DNA of 41,731 nt, taken from NCBI GenBank assembly GCA_021831595.1, contig JAKBMK010000017.1, positions 1 to 41,731 on the forward strand, given 5' to 3'. Origin of the DNA: a bacterium. GTDB taxonomy: Bacteria; Patescibacteriota; Minisyncoccia; Phycocordibacterales; UBA9973. This document shows, one piece after another, positions 1 to 8,017 of this stretch. Every line of letters begins with the position of its first letter. The stretch's first letter is position 1. Below the pieces are notes generated by a model. The model searched no databases and was not told the origin of the DNA. It saw only the letters and a program-made list of their open reading frames with translations. A program made the position numbers and the translations under genes.

Positions 1-1
1 T

Positions 2-1003
2 TTTAATCGCGAATCTCTCTATAAAACACTGCCAAAGAGAAGACTTGAGAAGTCTGCAAACTTTATTGGAGAAATGGGAACAAATCCTTGTGGAGAAATA
101 ATTTTGCGCTCAAGACAATTTTGTAATCTATCCGAAGTTGTTGCTCGTGCCGAAGATACTGAAGCAGATCTAATGAGAAAGATTCGCATTGCTACAATAT
201 TAGGAACATACCAATCAACACTTACTAAGTTCGGTTATCTATCCAAAGAATGGAAGGAGAATTGTGACGCAGAGAGACTTCTCGGTGTGTCAGTCACAGG
301 CCAATGGGATTCAAAACTTTCACGTGATCCGGAGATGCTCAAAAAATTAAAACTTGAGGCTATCCGTGTGAACAAGATATACGCTAAAAGATTTGGAATA
401 AGTGAATCTACTTGTATTACCGCGGTAAAGCCATCAGGAACTGTTTCTCAGACGGTTGATTGTTCGTCTGGTATGCATCCTCGTCATGCCCCTTACTACA
501 TTCGTCGTGTTCGTATTTCTGCAACTGATTCACTCTTTAAAATGATGAAGGATCAAGGAGTTCCTTATCATCCAGAAGTTGGTCAAACTCATGACGATGC
601 GAATACTTTTGTTCTTGAATTCCCAATGAAGGCACCACAAGATGCGATTTGTAAAGATGATGTTTCTGCTATTGAACAGCTCGAACATTGGAAGATTGTT
701 AAAGTAAATTATACAGAACACAATCCATCAGTCACTATTTCAGTGGGAGAGAATGAATGGATACAAGTAGCTCACTGGCTTTATCAGAACTGGGATATAG
801 TAGGAGGACTTTCATTCCTTCCACGCAGCAATCATGTCTATCAACTTGCTCCTTATGAAGCAATAGACGAAAAGACCTATAAAGAACTTATAAAAAAGAT
901 GCCCGACTTTGATTTCTCAAAGATAGTAACTTACGAAATGAGAGATGAGACAGAAGTGAAGAGAGAGCTTGCTTGCGTTTCTGGTGTTTGTGATATAGTC
1001 TAG
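2..1003 (+). CDS. nrdJ: Adenosylcobalamin-dependent (class II) ribonucleotide reductase, C-terminal part
   Basis: This is the 3' end of a gene that begins upstream of the window; the frame is open from base 2 and leaves 333 residues. The enzyme reduces ribonucleotides to deoxyribonucleotides with a B12-derived thiyl radical. Visible signatures are NPCGEI near residues 28-33 (the Cys and Glu of the radical-site loop) and CNLSE shortly after, which carries the second active-site Cys. The C-terminal tail ends CVSGVCDIV (Cys325 and Cys330), a CX4C pair like the swinging redox tail of the Lactobacillus-type monomeric reductase. The ATG at base 74 is internal and not the start. The next gene follows after 6 bases, and a cobalamin riboswitch lies downstream, which fits a B12-dependent enzyme. 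The family call is firm. Nucleotide diphosphate versus triphosphate specificity is inferred from the tail. Confidence 0.93.
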   Translation, partial: FNRESLYKTLPKRRLEKSANFIGEMGTNPCGEIILRSRQFCNLSEVVARAEDTEADLMRKIRIATILGTYQSTLTKFGYLSKEWKENCDAERLLGVSVTGQWDSKLSRDPEMLKKLKLEAIRVNKIYAKRFGISESTCITAVKPSGTVSQTVDCSSGMHPRHAPYYIRRVRISATDSLFKMMKDQGVPYHPEVGQTHDDANTFVLEFPMKAPQDAICKDDVSAIEQLEHWKIVKVNYTEHNPSVTISVGENEWIQVAHWLYQNWDIVGGLSFLPRSNHVYQLAPYEAIDEKTYKELIKKMPDFDFSKIVTYEMRDETEVKRELACVSGVCDIV

Positions 1004-1009
1004 ATTAAT

Positions 1010-1531
1010 ATGAAAAATTGGATTAAATATACAATTGCATTTATTTCTGTAATGGTCTTTAGGTTGATACCTTTTAGAGCTCCAAACGTAGAGCCTGTAA
1101 TGGCAACCTTGATGCCTCTTAGTAAAACCTACGGTAAGGTCATGGTATTTATCTTTGGCTTTTTAAGTATTGTTTTATTTGATTCTATAACATCAGGATT
1201 TGGTATTTGGACTCTTATCACCGCCCTTGCTTATGGTTTTGTAGGATTAGGAGCACAATCTTACTTTAAGAATCATTCAGGTTGGAAAAACTATGCTTCT
1301 TATGCTGTCGTTGCAACTATTATTTATGATGCCGTTACCGGGCTCACTATCGGGCCACTATTCTTTCATCAATCATTTATGGTGTCTTTAGTTGGGCAGA
1401 TTCCCTTCACAATTCTTCATTTGCTAGGGAATGTATCTTTTGCTATAGTGTTATCACCAGTAATTGAAAAGTGGCTTGTTGCACCAGAAGTAAAAATTAC
1501 CAGCAATGAGAAAATAGTTTTAGTTAGTTAG
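1010..1531 (+). CDS. ECF-transporter S-component-like membrane protein, putative cobalamin uptake
   Basis: A 173-residue hydrophobic protein with about five predicted membrane segments. The N-terminal region reads FRLIPFRAPNVEP, resembling the R-P-N-x-x-P signature of small ECF-type substrate-binding (S) proteins and DUF6580-like proteins. S components capture a vitamin in the membrane and normally work with a shared EcfT/EcfA energising module, which is not in this window. The gene starts 6 bases after the class II ribonucleotide reductase and ends just before a cobalamin riboswitch, so B12 or a precursor is the most likely substrate. That assignment rests on context, not on a substrate motif. 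It could instead transport another vitamin or be a non-transport membrane protein. Confidence 0.6.
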   Translation: MKNWIKYTIAFISVMVFRLIPFRAPNVEPVMATLMPLSKTYGKVMVFIFGFLSIVLFDSITSGFGIWTLITALAYGFVGLGAQSYFKNHSGWKNYASYAVVATIIYDAVTGLTIGPLFFHQSFMVSLVGQIPFTILHLLGNVSFAIVLSPVIEKWLVAPEVKITSNEKIVLVS

Positions 1532-1551
1532 TTGTATTTTAAAAATCTAAT

Positions 1552-1672
1552 TAATATGTTTGGAAGTGAGGTTTAATCCCTCCACTGTGCCGCAACGGTA
1601 AAGTCCAATGCTAAAGCGTTAGGAACAAGTCCGGTCTTCACATATTGATAATCCCGAGCAGGAGAATATATT
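1552..1672 (+). promoter_or_regulatory. Cobalamin riboswitch
   Basis: The core has the hallmarks of the B12 aptamer: GGAAGTGAGG, then AATCCCTCCACTG, then the box GCCGCAACGGTAA near 1589-1601, then AAGTCCGGTCTTC near 1627-1639. A closing helix is visible as AATATGT (1554-1560) with ACATATT (1640-1646). An intrinsic terminator follows at 1686-1717, so the likely logic is transcription termination when cobalamin is bound. The controlled genes are the DUF4430 and toroid genes directly downstream. Both ends are approximate. Confidence 0.88.
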
Positions 1673-1685
1673 TATTTATATTTTT

Positions 1686-1717
1686 ATTAAAACTCTTGCT
1701 TGCGCAAGGGTTTTAAT
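1686..1717 (+). terminator. Intrinsic terminator, riboswitch expression platform
   Basis: A 14-bp stem (1686-1699 with 1704-1717, one T-G pair) closes a TTGC loop and is followed by TTTGTATTT. It lies between the cobalamin aptamer and the ATG of the next gene. A TTG at 1700 that could start the following frame lies in the hairpin loop and is not a credible start. Confidence 0.8.
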
Positions 1718-1726
1718 TTTGTATTT

Positions 1727-2260
1727 ATGGATAAAAAAAATAAAATTATTTTAATAGTTGGCTTAATTATATCTTTAATTATAATTTTTTTTAGTATTTA
1801 CCCCTCCGCCCTCTGGGCACCTCCTTACAGGAGCAGTACACCTTTCGCATTTCGAGTGCAAGATTCTCAAGGTCTTGCGTCTGGGTCCCTTATCCCAGAC
1901 TCACCCCTTCGCAGGGGAGGATGGAATACGAGTCAGACAGTGCCTAAGGCACTGTCTGAGGAGGGGATAAAAGTTTTCCTGACAGTGCAAGATAAAAAAT
2001 ACGAAACAAAAATCAACAATGACTCATCGGTATTTGAAGTAATGGATAAAATACAGAGAGATAGTTCACCCCCCGACATTTTTGATTTTAAATATGAGAA
2101 ATATACAGGGTTGGGAATTTTTATTACAGAGATAAATGAGATAAAAGGAGGAAGGGGAGGGTACTGGATTTATTATGTGAATGGGGTAAGGGCCAATGTT
2201 GGTGTTTCAAATTATAAGATTAAGAATGGAGATATAATCTCTTGGAAATATGAAAAATAA
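1727..2260 (+). CDS. Membrane-anchored DUF4430 (transcobalamin-like C-terminal domain) protein
   Basis: A 177-residue protein read from ATG 1727, just after the riboswitch terminator. Residues about 6-27 form one membrane anchor. Residues about 80-177 match DUF4430, the beta domain also found at the C-terminus of transcobalamin and intrinsic factor; its signature is visible as YWIYYVNGVRANVG followed by GDIISWKYE. Between them lies a low-complexity stretch encoded by a palindromic element (1801-1966). The gene overlaps the next by 11 bases, suggesting translational coupling, and sits directly under a cobalamin riboswitch. It is therefore probably an extracytoplasmic cobalamin-binding subunit. 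Domain identity is well supported. Cobalamin binding is inferred from family and regulation, because DUF4430 also occurs in other surface proteins. Confidence 0.8.
   Translation: MDKKNKIILIVGLIISLIIIFFSIYPSALWAPPYRSSTPFAFRVQDSQGLASGSLIPDSPLRRGGWNTSQTVPKALSEEGIKVFLTVQDKKYETKINNDSSVFEVMDKIQRDSSPPDIFDFKYEKYTGLGIFITEINEIKGGRGGYWIYYVNGVRANVGVSNYKIKNGDIISWKYEK
1801..1966 (+). repeat. Branched palindromic element inserted in-frame in the DUF4430 gene
   Basis: Outer arms CCCCTCC (1801-1807) and GGAGGGG (1960-1966) enclose a series of hairpins. These include GCAAGA with TCTTGC, GTCTGGG with CCCAGAC, and CAGACAGTGCC-TAA-GGCACTGTCTG. Its left end resembles the elements at 33309 and 39548. It adds about 55 codons of low-complexity sequence between the membrane anchor and the DUF4430 domain without breaking the frame. 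Confidence 0.75.
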
Positions 2261-4016
2261 AATAATTAAAAAGTTTGTTGTTTTACTAAGTTTAAGTTTT
2301 GTCTTATTTGGTTTTAATTTTGCGAAAGCTGTTGATGCTCCACTGCCTGTGAATATAAACTTAAAGGTTTACTCAGGAGATACGGTGTTATTTAATAAAG
2401 CTATTACTGTCACATCTTGTCCTGAATCACCGGCAGTAGATGCTCCTATCACTGTGAGTGGCAAGTGTGCAGTAGAACAGTCTGGATTATCAAATACTTG
2501 GACGTGGAAGTCCGCTCCAAGTGGCTGGCTGGATCAACTGGGAGGCTATACTACCACTTCTGATTTTTCAAAATCTTGGGGATGGTTTAACAACCTAGTG
2601 TATGGTAATGTGGCTCTCAATCAACACATTCTTTCAAATGGCGAAGAGCTTCTTCTCACTTATAATTCTTATCCACTTCGTATTTCTGCTCCGAAAACTT
2701 CTGGAATGGTAGGAGAAGCGATAACATTCACTGCCGAAGAAGAAAGCACTTTCGATGCTAACTATAATATGGTTTGGACAAAATCTGCAGGTACTAAAAT
2801 TACATTAGGGACTCAATCATGCACTACAACCGCAGATGGGACTTGCTCTATTATACTTGAAACTTCGGGCGGATTTAGCGTTATCGGTAGCAAAGCCCTA
2901 CGTGTTTCTTCCAATAATTTAAGTATAGAAATTTCAGCTCCTCCTCATCACTCTTCTGGGGGTTATATCAATCCTCAGCCAATATTTTTACCTAAAACTT
3001 TTTCTTTAGATAAAGCCTTCAGCTTTTTGGTTGCCAATCAGAAGCCTGATGGTTCATATGGATCTCCTTTGTATACTGACTGGGTATCGATGGCTTTATC
3101 ATTATCTTCAGATCAAAAAGCTAAAGACAAAATGATCAGCTACCTGAAAGAGAATGATATAGATACTTCCCTCGTGACTGACGACGAGAGGCGAGCGATG
3201 GCGCTTATGTCTTTAGGAGTCAATCCTTCTACTGACGTAAAGATTAATCATATAAAAAAGATTCTTGCTAGTTTTGATGGGACACAATTTGGCGATAAAG
3301 ATTTATACAACGATGATATTTTTGCTCTAATTGTTCTTAAAAATGCCGGCTACACAATAAACGATGAAATGATAAGTAAAGATATAAAATATTTAATTTC
3401 TCAACAAAAGCCAGATGGCTCGTGGGGAAGTATAGATATGACCGCTGCCTATATTGAGGCTGTGAAAGGTTTTGAGAATGTGGCGGGAGTCAGTGATTCA
3501 ATAGCAAAAAGTGAAAGTTATATAATTTCAAATCAAAAAACTGATGGAGGTTTTGAGAATCCTTCTTCTACGGCTTGGGTTTTACAATCTTTGTATTCTA
3601 ATGAACAAATTTTAAAGGCGGAGAAATATTTAGCTCTCAAGCAAGGACTAGACGGAGGAGTGGGTGATCCAGATGCGAATATTGATTCTCGTATTTGGGA
3701 GACAGCATACGCTGTCCCAGCTATTTTGCATAAAAATTGGGGTGAAATGTTAGCTAAATTCCCCAAGCCAGAAGTTGTCCTTTCTACCCCAGTAGTATCT
3801 ACTGTAACTAATAATAAGAAAGAAATAATTTCAAGTTATAAAAACAAAAAGATAGAAAATAAAAAAGAAAGACTTAATTTAATCCAAAGTAGTATTGTGT
3901 CGACGACACAAGGAGAGACCCAAAAGGAGAATAATGGCTTTTTTCATAAAGTTGGTTCATTTATAAGGAATACCAGACACTCATTCTCTTGGCTTTTAGA
4001 TAAGCTGTCACTCTAA
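2250..4016 (+). CDS. Secreted transcobalamin/intrinsic-factor-like protein with alpha/alpha toroid domain
   Basis: A 588-residue protein with a signal peptide (about residues 1-27, ending AKA). Residues about 30-145 form a beta-rich domain containing WGWFNN and LLLTYN that resembles DUF4430. Residues about 146-230 look like a bacterial Ig-like domain. Residues about 255-510 are an alpha/alpha toroid of the squalene-cyclase/prenyltransferase type, with QKPDGSYG, QQKPDGSWG, NQKTDGGF and KQGLDGGVG turns. Vertebrate intrinsic factor and transcobalamin combine an alpha6/alpha6 barrel with a DUF4430-type domain. Here the same modules are split between this gene and its overlapping upstream neighbour. 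The C-terminus is charged and ends in a short hydrophobic stretch without a clear anchor. Domain assignments are by pattern; a role in capturing B12 is inferred from the riboswitch and fold pairing. Confidence 0.72.
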   Translation: MKNKIIKKFVVLLSLSFVLFGFNFAKAVDAPLPVNINLKVYSGDTVLFNKAITVTSCPESPAVDAPITVSGKCAVEQSGLSNTWTWKSAPSGWLDQLGGYTTTSDFSKSWGWFNNLVYGNVALNQHILSNGEELLLTYNSYPLRISAPKTSGMVGEAITFTAEEESTFDANYNMVWTKSAGTKITLGTQSCTTTADGTCSIILETSGGFSVIGSKALRVSSNNLSIEISAPPHHSSGGYINPQPIFLPKTFSLDKAFSFLVANQKPDGSYGSPLYTDWVSMALSLSSDQKAKDKMISYLKENDIDTSLVTDDERRAMALMSLGVNPSTDVKINHIKKILASFDGTQFGDKDLYNDDIFALIVLKNAGYTINDEMISKDIKYLISQQKPDGSWGSIDMTAAYIEAVKGFENVAGVSDSIAKSESYIISNQKTDGGFENPSSTAWVLQSLYSNEQILKAEKYLALKQGLDGGVGDPDANIDSRIWETAYAVPAILHKNWGEMLAKFPKPEVVLSTPVVSTVTNNKKEIISSYKNKKIENKKERLNLIQSSIVSTTQGETQKENNGFFHKVGSFIRNTRHSFSWLLDKLSL

Positions 4017-4035
4017 ATATGCTCCACAGTAAAAT

Positions 4036-4064
4036 TTTACTAAAATTGCACGACAGAGTATACT
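4036..4064 (+). promoter_or_regulatory. Promoter for the thioredoxin/DsbB pair
   Basis: A -10 TATACT (4059-4064) lies 17 bases after a weak -35 TTTACT (4036-4041). The -10 ends 7 bases before the ATG at 4072, so the transcript would start at or next to the start codon (leaderless). Confidence 0.5.
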
Positions 4065-4071
4065 ATTAAGT

Positions 4072-4449
4072 ATGAAAACTAAATTTTTTGTAATATTTAT
4101 TGTTATTGTTGTTTTGTTGGTAGGAGGGCTGGGAGTCTTTTTAAATAAGGATAGCCTTAAGCCATCTAATCTTGATGGGTTCACTCAGTGCTTAAAATCT
4201 TCCGGCGCCACATTTTACGGAGCTTTTTGGTGTCCTCATTGCCAAGAACAAAAGAAGGAGTTTGGATCTGCTGCCAAGTTTCTCCCTTATGTGGAGTGCT
4301 CGACTCCAGATAATAAGCAAACGCAGATTTGTATTGATCAAAAGATTGAAGAGTATCCGACTTGGATATTTAAAGATGGATCGAAGCAGACAGGTAAAAT
4401 GGAGCTTGCCGATCTAGCTGCCAAGACAAAATGTTCTCTTCCCCAATAA
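4072..4449 (+). CDS. Membrane-anchored thioredoxin-like protein (CPHC active site)
   Basis: A 125-residue protein with an N-terminal membrane anchor (about residues 4-24) and an extracytoplasmic thioredoxin-like domain. The active site reads FWCPHCQEQ (CXXC with Pro-His as in DsbA), and a YPTW stretch supplies the cis-Pro position. Extra cysteines occur in ECSTPDNKQTQIC and near the C-terminus. The sequence style matches the thioredoxin domain fused to VKOR proteins. The next gene, one base downstream, is DsbB-like, so this protein is probably the thiol oxidase that DsbB recycles to form disulfides in secreted proteins. The Cys-containing surface proteins in this window are plausible substrates. 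No ribosome binding site is visible and the promoter suggests leaderless translation. Confidence 0.85.
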   Translation: MKTKFFVIFIVIVVLLVGGLGVFLNKDSLKPSNLDGFTQCLKSSGATFYGAFWCPHCQEQKKEFGSAAKFLPYVECSTPDNKQTQICIDQKIEEYPTWIFKDGSKQTGKMELADLAAKTKCSLPQ

Positions 4450-4450
4450 T

Positions 4451-5005
4451 ATGCCAGCATATGTAGAAATAATAAATAAGATTTTATCTGTAGGAACAAT
4501 TTTTCTACAAATTGCTATTGTTCTTTTGTTTATAAATTTATTATTTTTTAGAAGTAATAGAAATAATTTTTTGCTTTTTTTCAAGAAATACACTTTTATT
4601 TTAGGCTTTTTAGCTGCCTTGGGGGCATTTTTGCTTTCTCTCTTTTATTCAAATGTAGTAGGATTTCCTCCTTGTGAGCTTTGTTGGATTCAGAGGATTT
4701 TTCTATATCCTCAGTTAATTCTCTTTAGTATGGAATTATACAAAAGAGACAGATCAATTATTGACTTTAGCATTGTCTTTGCCATCTTTGGTTCACTTGT
4801 ATCTTTGTATCATATATATATAGAGAATGGGGGGAGTTCAAGCTTGGGCTGTGCCATTTCGTCTTCATCTGCCACGCAAGTCTCTTGCGCTACTCGTTAT
4901 ATATATGAATTTGGTTATATAACAATGCCAACAATGGCATTAACTCTCTCCTTATTCATTATCATAATCTTGATGAATTATAAATATATTTCTAGGATGC
5001 AATAG
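4451..5005 (+). CDS. dsbB: DsbB/BdbC-type disulfide bond formation protein
   Basis: A 184-residue integral membrane protein with about five hydrophobic segments. The periplasmic-type CXXC appears as PPCELCWIQR (about residues 75-84), the DsbB hallmark that transfers electrons to quinone. The second cysteine pair is in GCAISSSSATQVSC (about residues 136-149), followed by the conserved YITMPTMALT region. It starts one base after the thioredoxin-like gene, forming a two-gene oxidative-folding unit. An extra N-terminal membrane helix precedes the DsbB core. BdbC is the closer comparison for a small form of this kind. The partner is inferred from adjacency. Confidence 0.88.
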   Translation: MPAYVEIINKILSVGTIFLQIAIVLLFINLLFFRSNRNNFLLFFKKYTFILGFLAALGAFLLSLFYSNVVGFPPCELCWIQRIFLYPQLILFSMELYKRDRSIIDFSIVFAIFGSLVSLYHIYIENGGSSSLGCAISSSSATQVSCATRYIYEFGYITMPTMALTLSLFIIIILMNYKYISRMQ

Positions 5006-5008
5006 ATA

Positions 5009-5017
5009 TGGTACAAT
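5009..5017 (+). promoter_or_regulatory. Extended -10 promoter of the pilus operon
   Basis: TGGTACAAT (TGn plus TACAAT at 5012-5017) ends 6 bases before the pilB ATG at 5024. The predicted transcription start coincides with the A of the start codon. No convincing -35 is needed for an extended -10. Confidence 0.55.
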
Positions 5018-5023
5018 AGACTT

Positions 5024-6787
5024 ATGCGTATAGATGAAAGTGCTATTGTAAAACTTTTAAATGCTTCAGGGCTTATAAGTAAAACGGATGTAGCAATGGC
5101 TTTGAAGAAATCTAAAGAGACGAAGGAATCTCTTGGTTCTATTTTAGTCAGTGAGGGTAAGTTAACAGAAAAAGACTGGAATAGCATGCAGGCCGTATCT
5201 CTCGGCATTCCTTTTGTCAGTCTGAAAGGTGAGCATATACCTTCAGATGTATTGAATCTTATTCCAGAACCCATCGCTCGCAATAGTAATATAATTGCTT
5301 ACAAGAAGTCAGAAGCTGGTCTCGAAGTGGCGATGCTGGATGTAGATAATCTACCAGTTATTGATTTTATAAAAAAGAAAGTTGGTCTCAGAATTCTTCC
5401 CCGTATGACTTCTTCTGATTCTATTAAAGAGGCCTTGGCTTTGTATAAGAAAAGTTTGCAAGCTGACTTTGAAGATATAATTAAAAAAGAGAGCAATACC
5501 CTAAAAACAATTGCGGATAATTCTTTCTTGGGTGATAAAAATGATAATGAAGGAAAAACAGAGAAAGAGTTGGCTGAAGATTTGCCCATTGTTAAGATCG
5601 TCGATACTCTTATCTCTCATGCTATATCTCAAGGAGCTTCTGATGTACACATTGAGCCCTGTGAAGATTCTCTTGTTGTCAGATATCGTATTGATGGAAT
5701 ACTTCATGACGCGATGGTTCTACCCAAGGATACTGCTCCCGGAATTGTTGCCCGTATAAAAGTGCTTTCAAATTTAAAACTTGATGAAAAACGTCTACCT
5801 CAAGATGGTCGTTTTAAAATCGTGAACGATCAGGGGGGCGTTTCTTTCCGTGTCTCAACTCTTCCTACTTATTTTGGAGAGAAAACTGTTATAAGAATTT
5901 TGAGAGAAAACTCTAAAGGATTTTCACTTGAAGGACTTGGTTTCCACGGAGAAGCTCTTGAGAGAATTCATCGAGGAATGAAGAAGAGAACCGGGATGCT
6001 TTTGACTGCTGGCCCTACTGGTTCTGGTAAAACAACAACTTTGTATACAATGCTAGATATTTTAAATACACCAGACGTGAATATTTCTACTGTGGAAGAT
6101 CCTATCGAATATCAAATGGCTAGGATAAATCAGACACAAACAAAAGCAGAGATAGGTCTTACTTTTGCCAATGGATTGAGGACTCTTCTCCGTCAGGACC
6201 CTGACATAATAATGGTGGGGGAGATTCGTGATGGGGAGACAGCAAGTCTAGCGGTGAATGCATCTTTGACTGGGCACTTGGTGCTATCGACTATTCACAC
6301 GAATTCGGCTGCTGGAGCTATTCCTCGTATGATAGATATGGGAGTTGAGCCATTCCTAATTGTTTCCACTGTTAAAACAGTTATTGCCCAAAGATTAGTT
6401 CGTAAACTTTCCGAAGAAAAAGAAAAATATCTTCTAAGTTCAGCCGAGCTTTCTGCTTTGAGGAAGGCGGTGAATCTAGATGTCGTTCTTGATGCTCTCA
6501 AAAAAGAAAAAATTGTTCCTGAAAATGCAACTTGGGAAGAGATACCTTTCTATAAACCTAAACCAAGTAAAGATTTTCCTGATGGTTATAAAGGACGTGT
6601 CGGTATTCATGAAGTTTTAGAAGTTTCTACAACTATTAAAGAAATGATTTTGAAAAATGCTTCCACTGATGAGATAGAACAGACAGCTAAAAAAGAGGGA
6701 ATGATGACAATGCTTGAAGACGGTATTTTCTTGGTTGCTTCTGGTGTCACTTCCACCGAAGAAGTCCTTCGTGTTGTTTCAGAGTAA
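5024..6787 (+). CDS. pilB: Type IV pilus assembly ATPase PilB (GspE family)
   Basis: A 587-residue cytoplasmic ATPase that powers pilus extension. Residues 1-150 form the GspE/PilB N-terminal domain. The ATPase core contains GASDVHIEP and RYRIDGILH, Walker A GPTGSGKTTT (about residues 330-340), the Asp box VEDPIEYQ, Walker B DPDIIMVGEIRD and the His box GHLVLSTIHTN. The region that normally carries a tetracysteine zinc motif (about residues 470-530) contains no cysteine pairs but keeps the following GYKGRVGIHEVLE motif, so the zinc site seems lost. It is the first gene of a pilus operon: pilC follows after 12 bases. The start at 5024 is supported by the promoter placement. Confidence 0.95.
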   Translation: MRIDESAIVKLLNASGLISKTDVAMALKKSKETKESLGSILVSEGKLTEKDWNSMQAVSLGIPFVSLKGEHIPSDVLNLIPEPIARNSNIIAYKKSEAGLEVAMLDVDNLPVIDFIKKKVGLRILPRMTSSDSIKEALALYKKSLQADFEDIIKKESNTLKTIADNSFLGDKNDNEGKTEKELAEDLPIVKIVDTLISHAISQGASDVHIEPCEDSLVVRYRIDGILHDAMVLPKDTAPGIVARIKVLSNLKLDEKRLPQDGRFKIVNDQGGVSFRVSTLPTYFGEKTVIRILRENSKGFSLEGLGFHGEALERIHRGMKKRTGMLLTAGPTGSGKTTTLYTMLDILNTPDVNISTVEDPIEYQMARINQTQTKAEIGLTFANGLRTLLRQDPDIIMVGEIRDGETASLAVNASLTGHLVLSTIHTNSAAGAIPRMIDMGVEPFLIVSTVKTVIAQRLVRKLSEEKEKYLLSSAELSALRKAVNLDVVLDALKKEKIVPENATWEEIPFYKPKPSKDFPDGYKGRVGIHEVLEVSTTIKEMILKNASTDEIEQTAKKEGMMTMLEDGIFLVASGVTSTEEVLRVVSE

Positions 6788-6799
6788 AAATAAAACTAA

Positions 6800-8014
6800 A
6801 TGAAATTTAAATACAAAGAACAAAATAAGGAAGGTAAGACTGTTGAGGGGGTGGGAGAAGCTACTGACACTTTTGCTTTGGCTAAAGAGATAAGAGAAAG
6901 GGGTGGTATTCCACTCTCAATTAAAGAATTTTCAGAAAAGGAAAACAAAAATTTTTTAAGTTTTGATTTTTTGGGCGGAGTTTCTCTTTCAGAAAAAATA
7001 ATGTTTACAAATAATCTAAGTGGTATGCTATCTGCAGGACTTTCTTTAACCCGTGCTATGTCCGTGCTAGAAAAACAGACAAGCAATATAACCTTCAACA
7101 ACATTCTAAAAAGTTTGATAGATGATGTGAACAAGGGTGGAACATTATCATCAGGGATGAGTAAGTTCCCAAAAGTTTTCTCTGGGGTTTTTGTCTCGAT
7201 GGTTAAGTCTGGAGAAGAGTCTGGTAACTTACCAAATACCTTAAAGGAAATAGGTGTCACACTTAAAAAGACATATGATTTAAACAGAAAAATTAAAGGA
7301 GCAATGATATATCCAAGCATTATCGTGGGGGCGATATTTATAATTGGAGTTTTGATGATGATATTTGTAGTTCCAACCCTTACTGCCACATTTGCCGATA
7401 TTGGTGTCGCTCTACCACTTCCAACACAGATTATTATATTTATTTCTAACTTTTTAACACAACACTATTTATTATTTACCCTAGTTGTTGGAATGATAAT
7501 AGGTGGGGGTTTTATGTTCGCTAGATTGAAATTCACTCAAAGGTATTTCGACTCATTCATATTGAAGATTCCAATGGTTGGCACCTTAATACAAGAGATG
7601 AATACTGCTAGAACTGCTCGAACCCTATCTTCACTACTTTCTTCTGGTGTGGATGTTTCTAAGGCTCTTGCTATCACTGAGGAAGTTTTACAAAATGTTC
7701 ACTATAAAGAATTGATTCATAAAGCTATCGGTTCTATTGAGAAAGGTATTGCTCTCTCAATTTCATTTAAAGAGAATGTGCACCTCTATCCTGTGATGGT
7801 AGGGGAAATGGTGGAAGTTGGAGAAGAAACAGGTAAGCTCTCTTCAATGCTTACAGATATTGCTAATTTTTATGAAAACGAGGTGGACAATAAGACCCAA
7901 AACCTCTCAACAATTATCGAACCAATCCTTATGATTTTTATAGGAGTATTCGTTGGGTTCTTTGCTATTGCAATGCTGAAGCCAATGTACTCGGTTATGG
8001 ATAATATAAAATAA
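6800..8014 (+). CDS. pilC: Type IV pilus inner-membrane platform protein PilC (GspF family)
   Basis: A 404-residue membrane protein with the two-copy T2SSF architecture: repeats at about residues 70-190 and 275-395, each containing a glycine-rich turn (MVKSGEESGNLP and MVEVGEETGKL). Hydrophobic segments lie near residues 170-195, 210-245 and 375-400. It forms the platform that couples PilB to pilin extraction from the membrane. It follows pilB by 12 bases and precedes the pilin genes by 3 bases, a compact operon. Length and repeat spacing are normal for the family. Confidence 0.94.
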   Translation: MKFKYKEQNKEGKTVEGVGEATDTFALAKEIRERGGIPLSIKEFSEKENKNFLSFDFLGGVSLSEKIMFTNNLSGMLSAGLSLTRAMSVLEKQTSNITFNNILKSLIDDVNKGGTLSSGMSKFPKVFSGVFVSMVKSGEESGNLPNTLKEIGVTLKKTYDLNRKIKGAMIYPSIIVGAIFIIGVLMMIFVVPTLTATFADIGVALPLPTQIIIFISNFLTQHYLLFTLVVGMIIGGGFMFARLKFTQRYFDSFILKIPMVGTLIQEMNTARTARTLSSLLSSGVDVSKALAITEEVLQNVHYKELIHKAIGSIEKGIALSISFKENVHLYPVMVGEMVEVGEETGKLSSMLTDIANFYENEVDNKTQNLSTIIEPILMIFIGVFVGFFAIAMLKPMYSVMDNIK

Positions 8015-8017
8015 TTT

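Noticed and set aside
1700-1726. TTG start extending the DUF4430 protein
   Set aside because: The TTG is in the loop of the riboswitch terminator hairpin; ATG 1727 directly after it is the credible start.
6796-7389. 197-codon open frame on the minus strand opposite pilC
   Set aside because: It lies fully inside pilC, whose motifs and operon position are clear; no start context or family motif.
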